Below, piece by piece: positions 20,357-28,667 of a stretch of DNA of 48,331 nucleotides. The notes below the pieces were generated by a model. The model saw only the letters and a program-made list of their open reading frames with translations, was not told the DNA's origin and searched no databases. Made by a program: the position numbers and the translations under genes. The DNA comes from Mycobacterium asiaticum (GTDB taxonomy: Bacteria > Actinomycetota > Actinomycetes > Mycobacteriales > Mycobacteriaceae). Location of the stretch: positions 1 through 48,331 of the forward strand of contig NZ_LZLS01000087.1 of NCBI RefSeq assembly GCF_001673365.1, written 5' to 3'. The stretch's first letter is position 1; every line of letters begins with the position of its first letter.

Positions 20357-21037
20357 TTAATCCGCGTCTCTGCCGCTTCGGCTGCGCGAGTAAGCGCTGG
20401 CCCGCAAGTCGGCGAGCCAGCCCGGAAATAGCTTCACGCCGGGGGCGGTGTTGAGTACCGGATCGAACGAAACATCTTCGCCCGGTGCCAGTTCGACCAC
20501 ACTGGTCAATGTCAGTCGGCCCAACTTCTCGAATTCCGAACTGCCGCAAGCTTGATCGAGAGCCACATCGACACCGTCGGCATCGATTCGCGTTCGAATG
20601 TCGTCGAGCGACACTCCGGTTCCGTCGATTTCGCTTTCGATCCGGGCCCGTAGCCACCACTTCTTTCCGCCGTAGTTCAGCGGCATCAGGGTGGTCAAGG
20701 TTTGTCCTGACCACGATGTCACCGGTCGAAGTGCCAGTGCTCGGGTCAGTACGCCAGAGCCGGCGGAGACGAGCAGGACGTCCCATGGTTCGGCCTCTGC
20801 GCGGGTAGCGGGAACCCGGATTGCCAGTCCGATGAAGTCGGGTAGGGCTCCGGGGGTGCCGGTGGCCTTGGAGAACCGGGCGACGACGTCCGACGACGGT
20901 ATCGGTAGGCCTCGTCCCGCTGGTGCGAGACGTTTGATGGAGCCCTCCGCCACCACACCGAGTGGATGGAAAAATCGTTTGCCTCGGATTGCGGATCCCC
21001 ACTGGAAGGGCAGGGCGATGAGATCGGAAACGTTCAC
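20357..21037 (-). CDS. Conserved hypothetical protein, possible distant catalase-fold relative
   Basis: A 226-residue protein whose family I do not recognise firmly. The pattern FFHPLGVVAEGSIKR, then VVARFSKATGTPGALPD and IGLAIRVP recalls the haem-side N-terminus of the catalase superfamily (a His, then VxxRFS, then a PxGxAxR segment), but the protein is less than half the size of a catalase. No signal peptide or membrane segment is seen. It is convergent with the SRPBCC-epimerase gene and may be co-transcribed with the secreted protein gene upstream of it (49-bp gap). Confidence 0.65.
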   Translation of the reverse strand: MNVSDLIALPFQWGSAIRGKRFFHPLGVVAEGSIKRLAPAGRGLPIPSSDVVARFSKATGTPGALPDFIGLAIRVPATRAEAEPWDVLLVSAGSGVLTRALALRPVTSWSGQTLTTLMPLNYGGKKWWLRARIESEIDGTGVSLDDIRTRIDADGVDVALDQACGSSEFEKLGRLTLTSVVELAPGEDVSFDPVLNTAPGVKLFPGWLADLRASAYSRSRSGRDAD

Positions 21038-21085
21038 CGGCGGCGGATTCCCGTTATCGCGGGAGGAAAACCTCTGCCGTGCTGC

Positions 21086-21790
21086 CTACTGGCTGTGGCT
21101 GACCAACCTGACCGCCCGCTGCGTGCCCGACGAGCGCGTGTCGGCATGAACTTGTTGCATCAGGGCCGGCCAGGACTGTGCCTCCAGTACCGAGCCGCGC
21201 GCGCTTTCCACCAGTCCGATCAGTACCGCACGTTTGTCGTCAGGAACGGCATAGACCGGTCCACCCAGGTCGCGTGGTTCGCCTTGCCATCGGTTGACGG
21301 TGAAGCGGCGATGATTCGCCGCATCAATCGACCCGCACACTTGTTCCACCGTGTTTCGCATTCGGCAGACGGGCAGACCGGTTTGCATGCGCAGCGCCGG
21401 GTCGACGACCAACTGGCGACCGTTCGGTAGCAGATCTGTGGCGTTGGCTTCTGGCGCAAGTCCGATGATCTCGTACTCGGCCGCCAACTTTGACGAGTCA
21501 GCAGCCTCGTGGTCTGCGATGTCGTGGCTGGTCCGAAGCACCGTCCCGATCGGAACGCGGTTTTTGTCCGTCACTATCGGGGCGCCATTGCACCGGCCTA
21601 TGGTGACCGCCATCCGAAGCCGTGCTGAAACATAACCAAGCGTGCAAACCGTGTCGCCCTGATGGATTTCCATACCGGGATATACCGCTACCTCAGCGTT
21701 TGCGTCCACCCGCTTTGGCACGACAAGCCACAGCATCAGAAGCGCTAGCGCGGCCGCCATCGGGAGGGTCGCGCTGCACACCGTTTTCAT
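21086..21790 (-). CDS. Secreted trypsin-fold protein lacking the catalytic residues
   Basis: A 234-residue exported protein with an N-terminal hydrophobic signal segment (about 8-25, ending near VDA). The body follows the chymotrypsin-like pattern of small mycobacterial proteases: GDTVCTLGYV, then VTIGRC where VTAGHC is expected, and RDLGGPVYAV where GDSGGP is expected. Catalytic His is therefore Arg (R66) and catalytic Ser is Leu (L175). Four paired-looking Cys remain (C49, C67, C142, C152). It is probably a pseudoprotease with a binding role. It is transcribed away from the carotenoid operon. Confidence 0.75.
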   Translation of the reverse strand: MKTVCSATLPMAAALALLMLWLVVPKRVDANAEVAVYPGMEIHQGDTVCTLGYVSARLRMAVTIGRCNGAPIVTDKNRVPIGTVLRTSHDIADHEAADSSKLAAEYEIIGLAPEANATDLLPNGRQLVVDPALRMQTGLPVCRMRNTVEQVCGSIDAANHRRFTVNRWQGEPRDLGGPVYAVPDDKRAVLIGLVESARGSVLEAQSWPALMQQVHADTRSSGTQRAVRLVSHSQ

Positions 21791-22134
21791 CGACGCTCAC
21801 CGCCCGTCATTTGTTACTGCTGGCGCCCGGATACCCTCGCGAAAGCCGGCCAAACGCCCAGACCGCAACCCCAGCGTCCACCGCCGTCCGGTAGGCGCAG
21901 ACCGGTGCGACGACGGCCCCGGACTTTCCTTTCGCCGCATCCCGGACTGGCGGTGAGGATAATCATTCATTAAATTAACGATTAAATAACTGAAGCTAGG
22001 CCGTCAGGCCAGCGCGGCAGCCCGAGGGCGGTCGGGGGTTTCCTTTCGCGCAAAGGGGGTATGAACGCGTGATTCTGGGTCGTTCGGGTCAGCGGTTGGC
22101 CGAGGAGACTGGCAACCTTGCGAAGGAGGATTCG
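21791..22134. promoter_or_regulatory. Divergent promoter region of the carotenoid operon
   Basis: A 344-bp stretch with no convincing gene. The core is a markedly AT-rich segment (about 21959-21992) in otherwise GC-rich DNA. It contains the proposed MarR operator at 21968-21992. A ribosome site AAGGAGGA at 22123-22130 sits 4 bp before the GTG used as the crtE start. The leader from the AT-rich segment to that start is about 140 bp; a GTG at 22069 would give an alternative, longer CrtE. Confidence 0.7.
21968..21992. promoter_or_regulatory. Proposed MarR operator upstream of crtE
   Basis: Read on the minus strand, this 25-bp element has CAGTT at 1-5, TTAAT at 8-12, TTAATT at 15-20, A at 22 and TG at 24-25. 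The element at 36081-36105, before mmpL, is identical at 19 of 25 positions without gaps. The centre is TTAA-CGA-TTAA. Two MarR paralogues are encoded nearby, which makes them the obvious candidates to bind it. Confidence 0.65.
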
Positions 22135-23265
22135 GTGGAGGCTTTGCGTGAGTTTCCGCGCGTGCGCCTGCCCGACGTCACGCCGCGTGTCCCCTTCCCC
22201 GCTGGCGTCCAATTGGCCTCGTGGCGACAAGGTTTGCGACGCAGCGTGCTTGCCGAAGTAGCCGAGTTCGTGGCCGCGCGGGGCGCGGGCGAATTGAGTA
22301 AGTGCGGCGTGACCGCGGCCGGTGAGATCCTGCTCGAGTTCGTCCAAGGCGGTAAGTGTCTGCGCTCGACGTTCATGTATCTGGGTTGGCTGTGCGGCGC
22401 ACCTCCCAGTGCTGCCGCGCTCTCAGCCGCCGCCAGTTTGGAGTTGCTGCACGCTTTCGCGCTGCTGCAAGACGACGTGATGGACGATTCGGATTCCCGG
22501 CGTGGACGTCCCGCCGCGCACGTCCAGTTCGCCGGTTGGCATCGCGGGCATGGCCTGTCCGGGTCCGCGCGCCGGTTCGGGGAATCGGCCGCGGTGTTGC
22601 TCGGCGACTTGTGCCTGATCTGGGCCGAACAGATGCTGCGGGACTGCGGCCTGGGGAGCCGCCAGCTGGACCGCGCCTGGCCACGATACGACGTCATGCG
22701 CACCGAACTGGCTATTGGCCAATTCGCCGATCTGGCAATGGATTTGCACAACATGCCCACCATGGGATCGGTGCTGGACATGATCCGGATGAAGTCCGGC
22801 AACTACACGGTGCGCCGCCCGTTGGAAATCGGTGCGGCGATGGCCGGCTGCGACGAGCGCACGCTGGGAAAGCTGGGCGAATACGGCTACGCAATCGGCG
22901 AAGCCTTCCAGCTCCGCGACGACATTCTGGGCATTTTCGGCTCGCCCGGCACAACTGGCAAGCCCAACGCCGGCGATCTGGCCGAACGCAAGACAACCAG
23001 CGTCGTCGTCGCCGCGTACGAGCTGGCCGACACTTCGACCCGACAGCACTTCGATGAACTGATGAACACCGACGCTCTCGACGACGCCGCCATCGACCAC
23101 TGGCGGGATCTCATTTTCGCCACCGGAGCCGTGCGAAGGATCGAGAAGATGATCGCCCAACGCGTAAAGATGGCCCAGAAAGCGTTGGACGACAGCGGAA
23201 TTGATCCTTCGATGCGGGCGGCGCTGATCGATATGGCGGACGTGTGCACGCGGCGGGCGGCATGA
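22135..23265 (+). CDS. crtE: Geranylgeranyl diphosphate synthase
   Basis: CrtE condenses isopentenyl diphosphate with allylic primers to give C20 geranylgeranyl diphosphate, the carotenoid precursor. The product (376 residues) has the first Asp-rich motif DDVMD (113-117), the following RRG, the KSGNYTV segment, and the second motif in QLRDDILG (262-263). GTG 22135 is chosen over GTG 22069 because AAGGAGGA lies just 4 bp upstream. It is the first gene of the crt operon; crtI starts 20 bp after its stop. Confidence 0.94.
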   Translation: MEALREFPRVRLPDVTPRVPFPAGVQLASWRQGLRRSVLAEVAEFVAARGAGELSKCGVTAAGEILLEFVQGGKCLRSTFMYLGWLCGAPPSAAALSAAASLELLHAFALLQDDVMDDSDSRRGRPAAHVQFAGWHRGHGLSGSARRFGESAAVLLGDLCLIWAEQMLRDCGLGSRQLDRAWPRYDVMRTELAIGQFADLAMDLHNMPTMGSVLDMIRMKSGNYTVRRPLEIGAAMAGCDERTLGKLGEYGYAIGEAFQLRDDILGIFGSPGTTGKPNAGDLAERKTTSVVVAAYELADTSTRQHFDELMNTDALDDAAIDHWRDLIFATGAVRRIEKMIAQRVKMAQKALDDSGIDPSMRAALIDMADVCTRRAA

Positions 23266-23284
23266 ACGTGCGGGAGACGGACTG

Positions 23285-24823
23285 ATGCGATCGGTAGGCG
23301 GACGAACCGACCACGTGGTCGTGGTCGGTGCCGGATTCGCGGGACTCTCCGCGGCACTGCACCTCTACGGCCGAGGCCGCGAGGTCACTGTGCTCGAGCG
23401 TGAACCCTGGCCCGGCGGTAGAGCGGGCCGTCGCGACATCAACGGCTACCGGATCGACACGGGGCCAACGGTTCTCACGATGCCCGACATCATCGAGGAA
23501 GTGTTCGCCGCGGTCGGTGAATCAATGGATCACCGGGTGGAACTGATGCCGGTCGAGCCGGCCTACCGGGCCAAGTTTGCCGACGGGAGCGCTATCGATG
23601 TCCACACCGATGCCGACCGGATGGCCGCCGCGGTGGCAGATTTCGCCGGCGCAGCCGAGGCCGCCGGTTACCGTGCGTTGCGCGACTGGCTGGAGCGGCT
23701 CTACCGCACCGAATTCGCGGGTTTCATCGACGCCAATTTCGACTCGCCGTTGTCCATGCTGACCCCTGCCCTGGCGCGGTTGGCCGCGATCGGCGGGTTC
23801 CGCCGTTGGGGAACGATGGTCGGGCGTCACCTCAGCGATCCACGGCTGCGACGGGTCTTCACCTTCCAGTCTCTGTACGCCGGGGTGGCACCCCAAGATG
23901 CGTTGGCGGTCTATGCCGTTATCGCCTACATGGACACGGTCTCAGGAGTGTTCTTCCCACGGGGCGGCGTCCGAGCGCTGCCCGACGCGCTGGCCGCGGC
24001 GGCCCAGGACGCCGGGGTGCGGTTCCGCTACGGATCGCCGGTTAGCGCGTTGGAACGCAGCGGGGAACGCATTACGGCCGTGATCACCGCAGCCGGTGAG
24101 CGCATCGCCTGCGACGCGGTGGTGTTGACCACCGAGTTGCCGCAGACCTACGAACTGCTGGGCCGGCGACCAAAGCGGTTACTGGCCCTGCGCGCGGCGC
24201 CGTCGGCGGTCGTGCTGCACGTGGGTTGCCGCACATCTGCCCAGGTCCAAACCGAACCACCGGCGCACCACACGATCCTGTTCGGCGACGCCTGGGAGCA
24301 GACATTCACCGACATCATTCGGCATGGCCAACTGATGCGGGATCCGTCGCTGCTGGTGACACGGCCGACGATCAGCGACCCAGGGCTGGCCCCGGCGGGA
24401 CGCGACCTGCTCTACATACTGGCGCCCGCGCCGAATCTGTCCCAGCAGCGCATCGACTGGTCCAGCACCACCGAGTCATATGCGCAGACGATGCTCGACG
24501 CGGTGGCCGAACGCCTGCTGCCGGACCTGCGTAGCCCCCACGACGACGTCGAACTGCTGCACGTCGACACCCCGGCCGACTGGGCACGTCAAGGTATGGC
24601 AGCGGGCAGCCCGTTCGCGCTCGCCCACACCTTCGCCCAAACCGGGCCGTTCCGCCCGACCAACCTGGTGCGCGGCATCGACAACGCGGTGCTGGCGGGA
24701 TCGTCGACCGTGCCCGGGGTGGGGGTGCCGACCACGCTGATCTCCGGACGGCTCGCCGCAGACCGCATCACCGGAGTGCCTGCGAGCGCCACCATCGTCG
24801 ACCTGAAGGCCCGATTGTCATGA
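23285..24823 (+). CDS. crtI: Phytoene desaturase
   Basis: CrtI is an FAD enzyme that introduces four double bases of desaturation into phytoene to give lycopene, at the membrane surface. The 512-residue product has the N-terminal FAD fold (VVVVGAGFAGLSAALHLYGRG), GGRAGRRDINGYRIDTGPTV, and the C-terminal bacterial-type desaturase signature (FRPTNLVRGIDNAVLAGSS, then PGVGVPTTLISGRLAADRI). ATG 23285 has GGGAGACGG upstream. The stop overlaps the crtB ATG in an ATGA junction. Confidence 0.96.
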   Translation: MRSVGGRTDHVVVVGAGFAGLSAALHLYGRGREVTVLEREPWPGGRAGRRDINGYRIDTGPTVLTMPDIIEEVFAAVGESMDHRVELMPVEPAYRAKFADGSAIDVHTDADRMAAAVADFAGAAEAAGYRALRDWLERLYRTEFAGFIDANFDSPLSMLTPALARLAAIGGFRRWGTMVGRHLSDPRLRRVFTFQSLYAGVAPQDALAVYAVIAYMDTVSGVFFPRGGVRALPDALAAAAQDAGVRFRYGSPVSALERSGERITAVITAAGERIACDAVVLTTELPQTYELLGRRPKRLLALRAAPSAVVLHVGCRTSAQVQTEPPAHHTILFGDAWEQTFTDIIRHGQLMRDPSLLVTRPTISDPGLAPAGRDLLYILAPAPNLSQQRIDWSSTTESYAQTMLDAVAERLLPDLRSPHDDVELLHVDTPADWARQGMAAGSPFALAHTFAQTGPFRPTNLVRGIDNAVLAGSSTVPGVGVPTTLISGRLAADRITGVPASATIVDLKARLS

Positions 24824-25773
24824 TCCGTACCGAACTTGACGCCGCCGGTATCGAAGATCCCGCGCTGCGCGCCGCCTACCGCCGGTGCCGAAAGATCGCC
24901 GCCGACAACGGGCGCACCTACTTTCTGGCCACCAGACTCCTTGCGCCCGACCAACGTCCGGCCGTCCATGCGTTGTACGCCTTCGCACGCCACGCCGACG
25001 ACATCCTCGACGAGTTCAACCCCGACTTGGACACTGCCACCCGTGCCGAACGGTTGCAGCGGCTGTCCGACCGATTCTTCGCCGGCGGAGAGCATTTCGA
25101 CGAGCCGGTGCTGGCGGCGGTCGCGCACACGATATCTCGCTACGGCATCGCCGGCGACCTCTTCGAGGACTTCCTCACCTCCATGCGGATGGATCTGAGC
25201 ATCACCGACTACCCGGATCGCGCCGCGTTGGAGCTGTACATGCGCGGCTCGGCCGAAGTCATTGGCCTGCAGATGCTTCCGGTGCTGGGCACCGTCTCCG
25301 ATGCGCAGGAGGCCGCACCGTACGCCGCCGCGCTGGGGCGCGCGTTTCAGCTCACCAATTTCCTGCGCGACGTCGACGAAGACCTGGTGCGCAACCGCGT
25401 CTATCTGCCGGCTGACGAACTCGCCGCGCACGGTGTGGACCGGGACCTGCTGACGTGGTGTCACGAGCACCGCTACACCGACGCGCGGGTACGCAATGCT
25501 CTTGCGGCGCAGCACCAGATCACCCGGGAGATCTACCGATTCGCCGCCGACGGAGTCCAGACGCTGGCACCGCGGTCACGCCCGTGTGTGGCAACCGCTT
25601 TGACTTTGTACTCCGAAATCTTGGATTGCATTGAGGACAGCGACTTTTCAGTGTTCAGCCAACGCGCCACGGTGGGTACCACGCGACGACTTCAGGTCGC
25701 CGGTAGCGCGCTGTTCCAGTCGTGGCGGGCCCGGCGGGGCCAGCCCGATGATCGAAGGCGTGGTGCGGCGTGA
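24820..25773 (+). CDS. crtB: Phytoene synthase
   Basis: CrtB joins two geranylgeranyl diphosphates to make phytoene, the committed step. The 317-residue product has the two Asp-rich magnesium-binding motifs, HADDILDEF (D60, D61, D64) and LRDVDEDLVRNRVYLP (D184 to D188), and the squalene/phytoene synthase segment YAAALGRAFQLTNFLRD. Length is normal. It is joined to crtI and crtYc by 4-nt overlaps (ATGA, GTGA), so translation is probably coupled. Confidence 0.97.
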   Translation: MIRTELDAAGIEDPALRAAYRRCRKIAADNGRTYFLATRLLAPDQRPAVHALYAFARHADDILDEFNPDLDTATRAERLQRLSDRFFAGGEHFDEPVLAAVAHTISRYGIAGDLFEDFLTSMRMDLSITDYPDRAALELYMRGSAEVIGLQMLPVLGTVSDAQEAAPYAAALGRAFQLTNFLRDVDEDLVRNRVYLPADELAAHGVDRDLLTWCHEHRYTDARVRNALAAQHQITREIYRFAADGVQTLAPRSRPCVATALTLYSEILDCIEDSDFSVFSQRATVGTTRRLQVAGSALFQSWRARRGQPDDRRRGAA

Positions 25774-26093
25774 GTGATCGCTGGCAATACCTGATCGTGC
25801 TCGGCCTGTGCCTCTTGATCACCGCACCGCTGGAGATTTTCGGCGACGGCGTCTACCGCCGCGCCCGCCGGGTCGTGGTCGCGATATTGCCGGTAGCTGC
25901 GGTGTTTTTGGTGTGGGACGCGGTAGCGATCGCGGCGCGAGTGTGGACGTACAACGAAAACTACATCACCGGAATCGAGATCCCGCCGGATATACCGATC
26001 GAGGAAGTGTTGTTCTTTGTGGTAATTCCGTTGTGCGGCTTGCTGACCTACAACGCGGTCAGCACCATCCTGGACTGGAGCAGACGGCGATGA
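25770..26093 (+). CDS. crtYc: Lycopene beta-cyclase subunit c
   Basis: A 107-residue membrane protein, one half of the heterodimeric actinobacterial lycopene cyclase that forms the beta-ionone rings of beta-carotene. It has three predicted membrane spans (about 7-23, 35-56, 78-99) and the family's conserved acidic segment PPDIPIEEVLFF (PIEE, 76-79). The start is GTG 25770, overlapping the crtB stop. It is separate from its partner, as in Mycobacterium aurum and Brevibacterium, rather than fused. Confidence 0.94.
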   Translation: MSDRWQYLIVLGLCLLITAPLEIFGDGVYRRARRVVVAILPVAAVFLVWDAVAIAARVWTYNENYITGIEIPPDIPIEEVLFFVVIPLCGLLTYNAVSTILDWSRRR

Positions 26094-26407
26094 CGGGGCT
26101 GGGATACACACTGCCGGCGGTGATTTCCGTGCTGGCCGTGGTTGCGTTGGAGTTGCTGATTTTGCACACCGGCCTGTTTCGGCGCCTGGCCTACTGGCTG
26201 TCGATGGTGATCGTGCTGGGCTTCCAGATCCCGGTCGATGGCTGGCTTACCAAACTGAGCGCACCGGTCGTAATCTATAACGAGCGGCACACCAGCGGGC
26301 TGCGGTTCCCGTTCGACATTCCGGTCGAGGACTTCTTGTTCGGTTTCGCACTCGTCACCGGGGTGCTGCTGCTGTGGGAGCGTCAACGTGCAAGTCGGCA
26401 GATATGA
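26090..26407 (+). CDS. crtYd: Lycopene beta-cyclase subunit d
   Basis: The 105-residue second half of the heterodimeric cyclase, also with three likely membrane spans (about 7-26, 34-50, 80-96). The equivalent acidic segment is FPFDIPVEDFLFG (PVED, 78-81), showing the internal relationship to CrtYc. ATG 26090 overlaps the crtYc stop (ATGA), and its own stop overlaps the next ATG (26404). A longer upstream in-frame reading overlaps crtYc and lacks homology. Confidence 0.94.
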   Translation: MTGLGYTLPAVISVLAVVALELLILHTGLFRRLAYWLSMVIVLGFQIPVDGWLTKLSAPVVIYNERHTSGLRFPFDIPVEDFLFGFALVTGVLLLWERQRASRQI

Positions 26408-27138
26408 ATAAGACAGGTCTTGCTCGCAGCGACGTGCCCGACGCATTCGACGTCGGCGCGAGCGCCTACGACAAACTGGTGGGAGCCAACCCGGGCTATC
26501 ACAGCAACTTGGCGCGCTCGGCGCATCGTATGAACTTGCCGGGACACGGCCGAGGATTACGACTGCTCGATGCCGGTTGCGGCACCGGTGCTTCGACGGC
26601 CGCGTTGCTGGCCGCGGCACCGGAGGCCGAGATCATTGCCGTCGATGCGTCTCGCGGCATGCTCGATGCCGCACAGGCGAAATCGTGGCCGCCGTCGGTC
26701 CGGTTCGTACACGCGCGCATCGAAGACCTGGGCGAGCACGGCATCACCGGACCCTTCGACGGCATCTTCGCGGCCTATCTGTTGCGGAATCTGGCCGACT
26801 CCGACCGTCAGCTCCGCGCTTTCCGGGCTCTGCTGCGCCCGGGGGGAATCCTTGCCGTGCATGAGTATTCGGTGCGGGATTCACGCGCGGCTACCCGAAT
26901 CTGGCATGCCGTGTGTTGGGGGATCATCATCCCCACCGGTTGGTGGCGAACCCGCAGCACCACCCTGTATCGGCACCTGTGGCGCAGTGTCCTGACCTTC
27001 GACGGGGCCGGCAGGTTTGCACGCCGGATGTCCGACGCCGGTTTTGGCTCAGTACACAGCCAGACGATGCCGGGCTGGGAACGCGATGTCGTCCATACGT
27101 TCATCGGCAAGGCACCGGCCGGGAAGGTGCCCCAATGA
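26404..27138 (+). CDS. crtT: CrtT-like SAM-dependent methyltransferase
   Basis: A 244-residue class I methyltransferase with motif I LLDAGCGTGAST (54-65), post-I IIAVDASRGML, and the LRPGGILAVHEYSV segment. Its position directly before a CrtU homologue matches the crtY-crtT-crtU order of Streptomyces griseus, hence the symbol. The function of CrtT was not established there to my knowledge. A membrane-facing hydrophobic stretch (WHAVCWGIIIPTGWW) suggests a lipophilic substrate. ATG 26404 overlaps the crtYd stop; GTG 26374 is a less likely alternative. Confidence 0.8.
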   Translation: MNKTGLARSDVPDAFDVGASAYDKLVGANPGYHSNLARSAHRMNLPGHGRGLRLLDAGCGTGASTAALLAAAPEAEIIAVDASRGMLDAAQAKSWPPSVRFVHARIEDLGEHGITGPFDGIFAAYLLRNLADSDRQLRAFRALLRPGGILAVHEYSVRDSRAATRIWHAVCWGIIIPTGWWRTRSTTLYRHLWRSVLTFDGAGRFARRMSDAGFGSVHSQTMPGWERDVVHTFIGKAPAGKVPQ

Positions 27139-28667
27139 CCGACCGTCGTCGCCACAGGCATCCCGCCCGCCCGGGATTGGCCGACGCCGCCGACCTGTCC
27201 GCGCAGCCGCGCGTCGTCGTCGTCGGCGGCGGCATTGCCGGCCTGGCGGCCGCGACCGGACTTGCCGAGCGCGGTGTCGCCGTCGAGGTCGTGGAGAAGG
27301 AGAAGTACCTCGGCGGTCGGGTCGGCGGCTGGAACGAATGCCACGATGGCGACCATCTCGCCATGAACCGCGGGTTCCACGCCTTCTTCCGCCAGTACTA
27401 CAACCTCCGGGACCTACTTCGTCGCGTCGACCCGCGGCTGGAAATGCTGACACCGGTCACCGATTATCCCCTGATCGACGGTGCCGGCCGCCGCGACGGG
27501 TTTCGGGGATTGCCGCAAACGCCGCCGTTCAACGCCATGGCATTCGCGTTGCGCAGCCCCACCTTTCGGCTCTCCGACCTGATCCGCATCGACGCCCGCG
27601 CCGCCGCGCCCCTAGCGGCAGTGTCGGTGCCCGACATCTATCACAAGCTGGATCACATTGATGCAGAGACCTTCCTGAAGAGCATCAACTTCCCAGAAAG
27701 CGCGCGGCACCTCGCGTTCGAGGTGTTCTCCCGCAGCTTCTTTGCCGAACCGTCCCAGCTGTCGGCCGGTGAGCTCGCGACGATGTTCCACATCTACTTC
27801 CTGGGTTCGAACGAGGGCTTGATTTTCGACGTCGCAAACAGCAATTTCGACGTGAGCCTGTGGAACCCGCTGTGTGAATACCTGCGCGAACGTGGCGTGC
27901 AGTTTCGGTTAGGGACCGGCGTACAACATGTCGAGACCAACGACCGCGGCGGTTATCGCGTTCAAACCGATTCGGGCGAGTCGATCGATGCCGACGCCGT
28001 GGTGCTGGCCGTCGATGTGGCTGGGCTGCAACGGATTGTTGCCGACTCCGCCGGTCTGAGCGATGATGCCTGGCGCACCCAGATAGGACGACTACGCACC
28101 GCGCCGTCCTTTGTGGTGCACCGGCTCTGGCTGGACCGCCCGGTGAACTCAACCCGCGCTCCTTTCCTGGGAACTGCGGGTCACAAACCGCTGGACAACA
28201 TCAGCGTGCTGGAACGCTACGAAGCCGAGGCCGCCGAATGGAGCCGGCACAACGGCGGTTCTGTCGTCGAATTACATTCCTATGCAATGGATCCCAGTAT
28301 GTCTATCGAGGACGGCGTCGAGCAGCTGCACAAGTTGTATCCAGAAACCATGTCCGCCAAGATCATTCACCAGCGGGTGCTGCGACGAGGCGATTGCCCG
28401 CTGTTCACACCCGGTACCTACACGCGGCGCCCGACGGTCGTCACCCCACTGCCGGGCCTGACGTTGGCCGGCGACGGGATTCGCATCGATCTGCCCGTGG
28501 CCCTGATGGAACGCGCGGCCACGACGGGCTGGACGGCCGCGAACCACCTACTGAGTCAGTGGGGTTTGGCCGGCCACGACCTGTACACGGTTCCGATTCG
28601 CGGACGTTCGGCGCTGCTGCGGTCACTGGCTGCCCGACAAAAGCAAGGCACCCATGAGCATCGGTGA
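27135..28667 (+). CDS. crtU: Carotene desaturase/methyltransferase, isorenieratene synthase type
   Basis: CrtU is an FAD enzyme that converts the beta-rings of beta-carotene to aromatic rings by desaturation with a methyl shift, giving isorenieratene (leprotene). The 510-residue product has RVVVVGGGIAGLAAATGLAERG (FAD GxGxxG at 31-36), YLGGRVGGW, the CrtU-like HLAMNRGFHAFFRQYYNLR, and a C-terminal FAD segment PGLTLAGDGIRIDLPVALMERA. It is distinct from the CrtI of the same operon. ATG 27135 overlaps the crtT stop. The 3' end overlaps the Rieske gene by 14 nt. Confidence 0.88.
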   Translation: MTDRRRHRHPARPGLADAADLSAQPRVVVVGGGIAGLAAATGLAERGVAVEVVEKEKYLGGRVGGWNECHDGDHLAMNRGFHAFFRQYYNLRDLLRRVDPRLEMLTPVTDYPLIDGAGRRDGFRGLPQTPPFNAMAFALRSPTFRLSDLIRIDARAAAPLAAVSVPDIYHKLDHIDAETFLKSINFPESARHLAFEVFSRSFFAEPSQLSAGELATMFHIYFLGSNEGLIFDVANSNFDVSLWNPLCEYLRERGVQFRLGTGVQHVETNDRGGYRVQTDSGESIDADAVVLAVDVAGLQRIVADSAGLSDDAWRTQIGRLRTAPSFVVHRLWLDRPVNSTRAPFLGTAGHKPLDNISVLERYEAEAAEWSRHNGGSVVELHSYAMDPSMSIEDGVEQLHKLYPETMSAKIIHQRVLRRGDCPLFTPGTYTRRPTVVTPLPGLTLAGDGIRIDLPVALMERAATTGWTAANHLLSQWGLAGHDLYTVPIRGRSALLRSLAARQKQGTHEHR

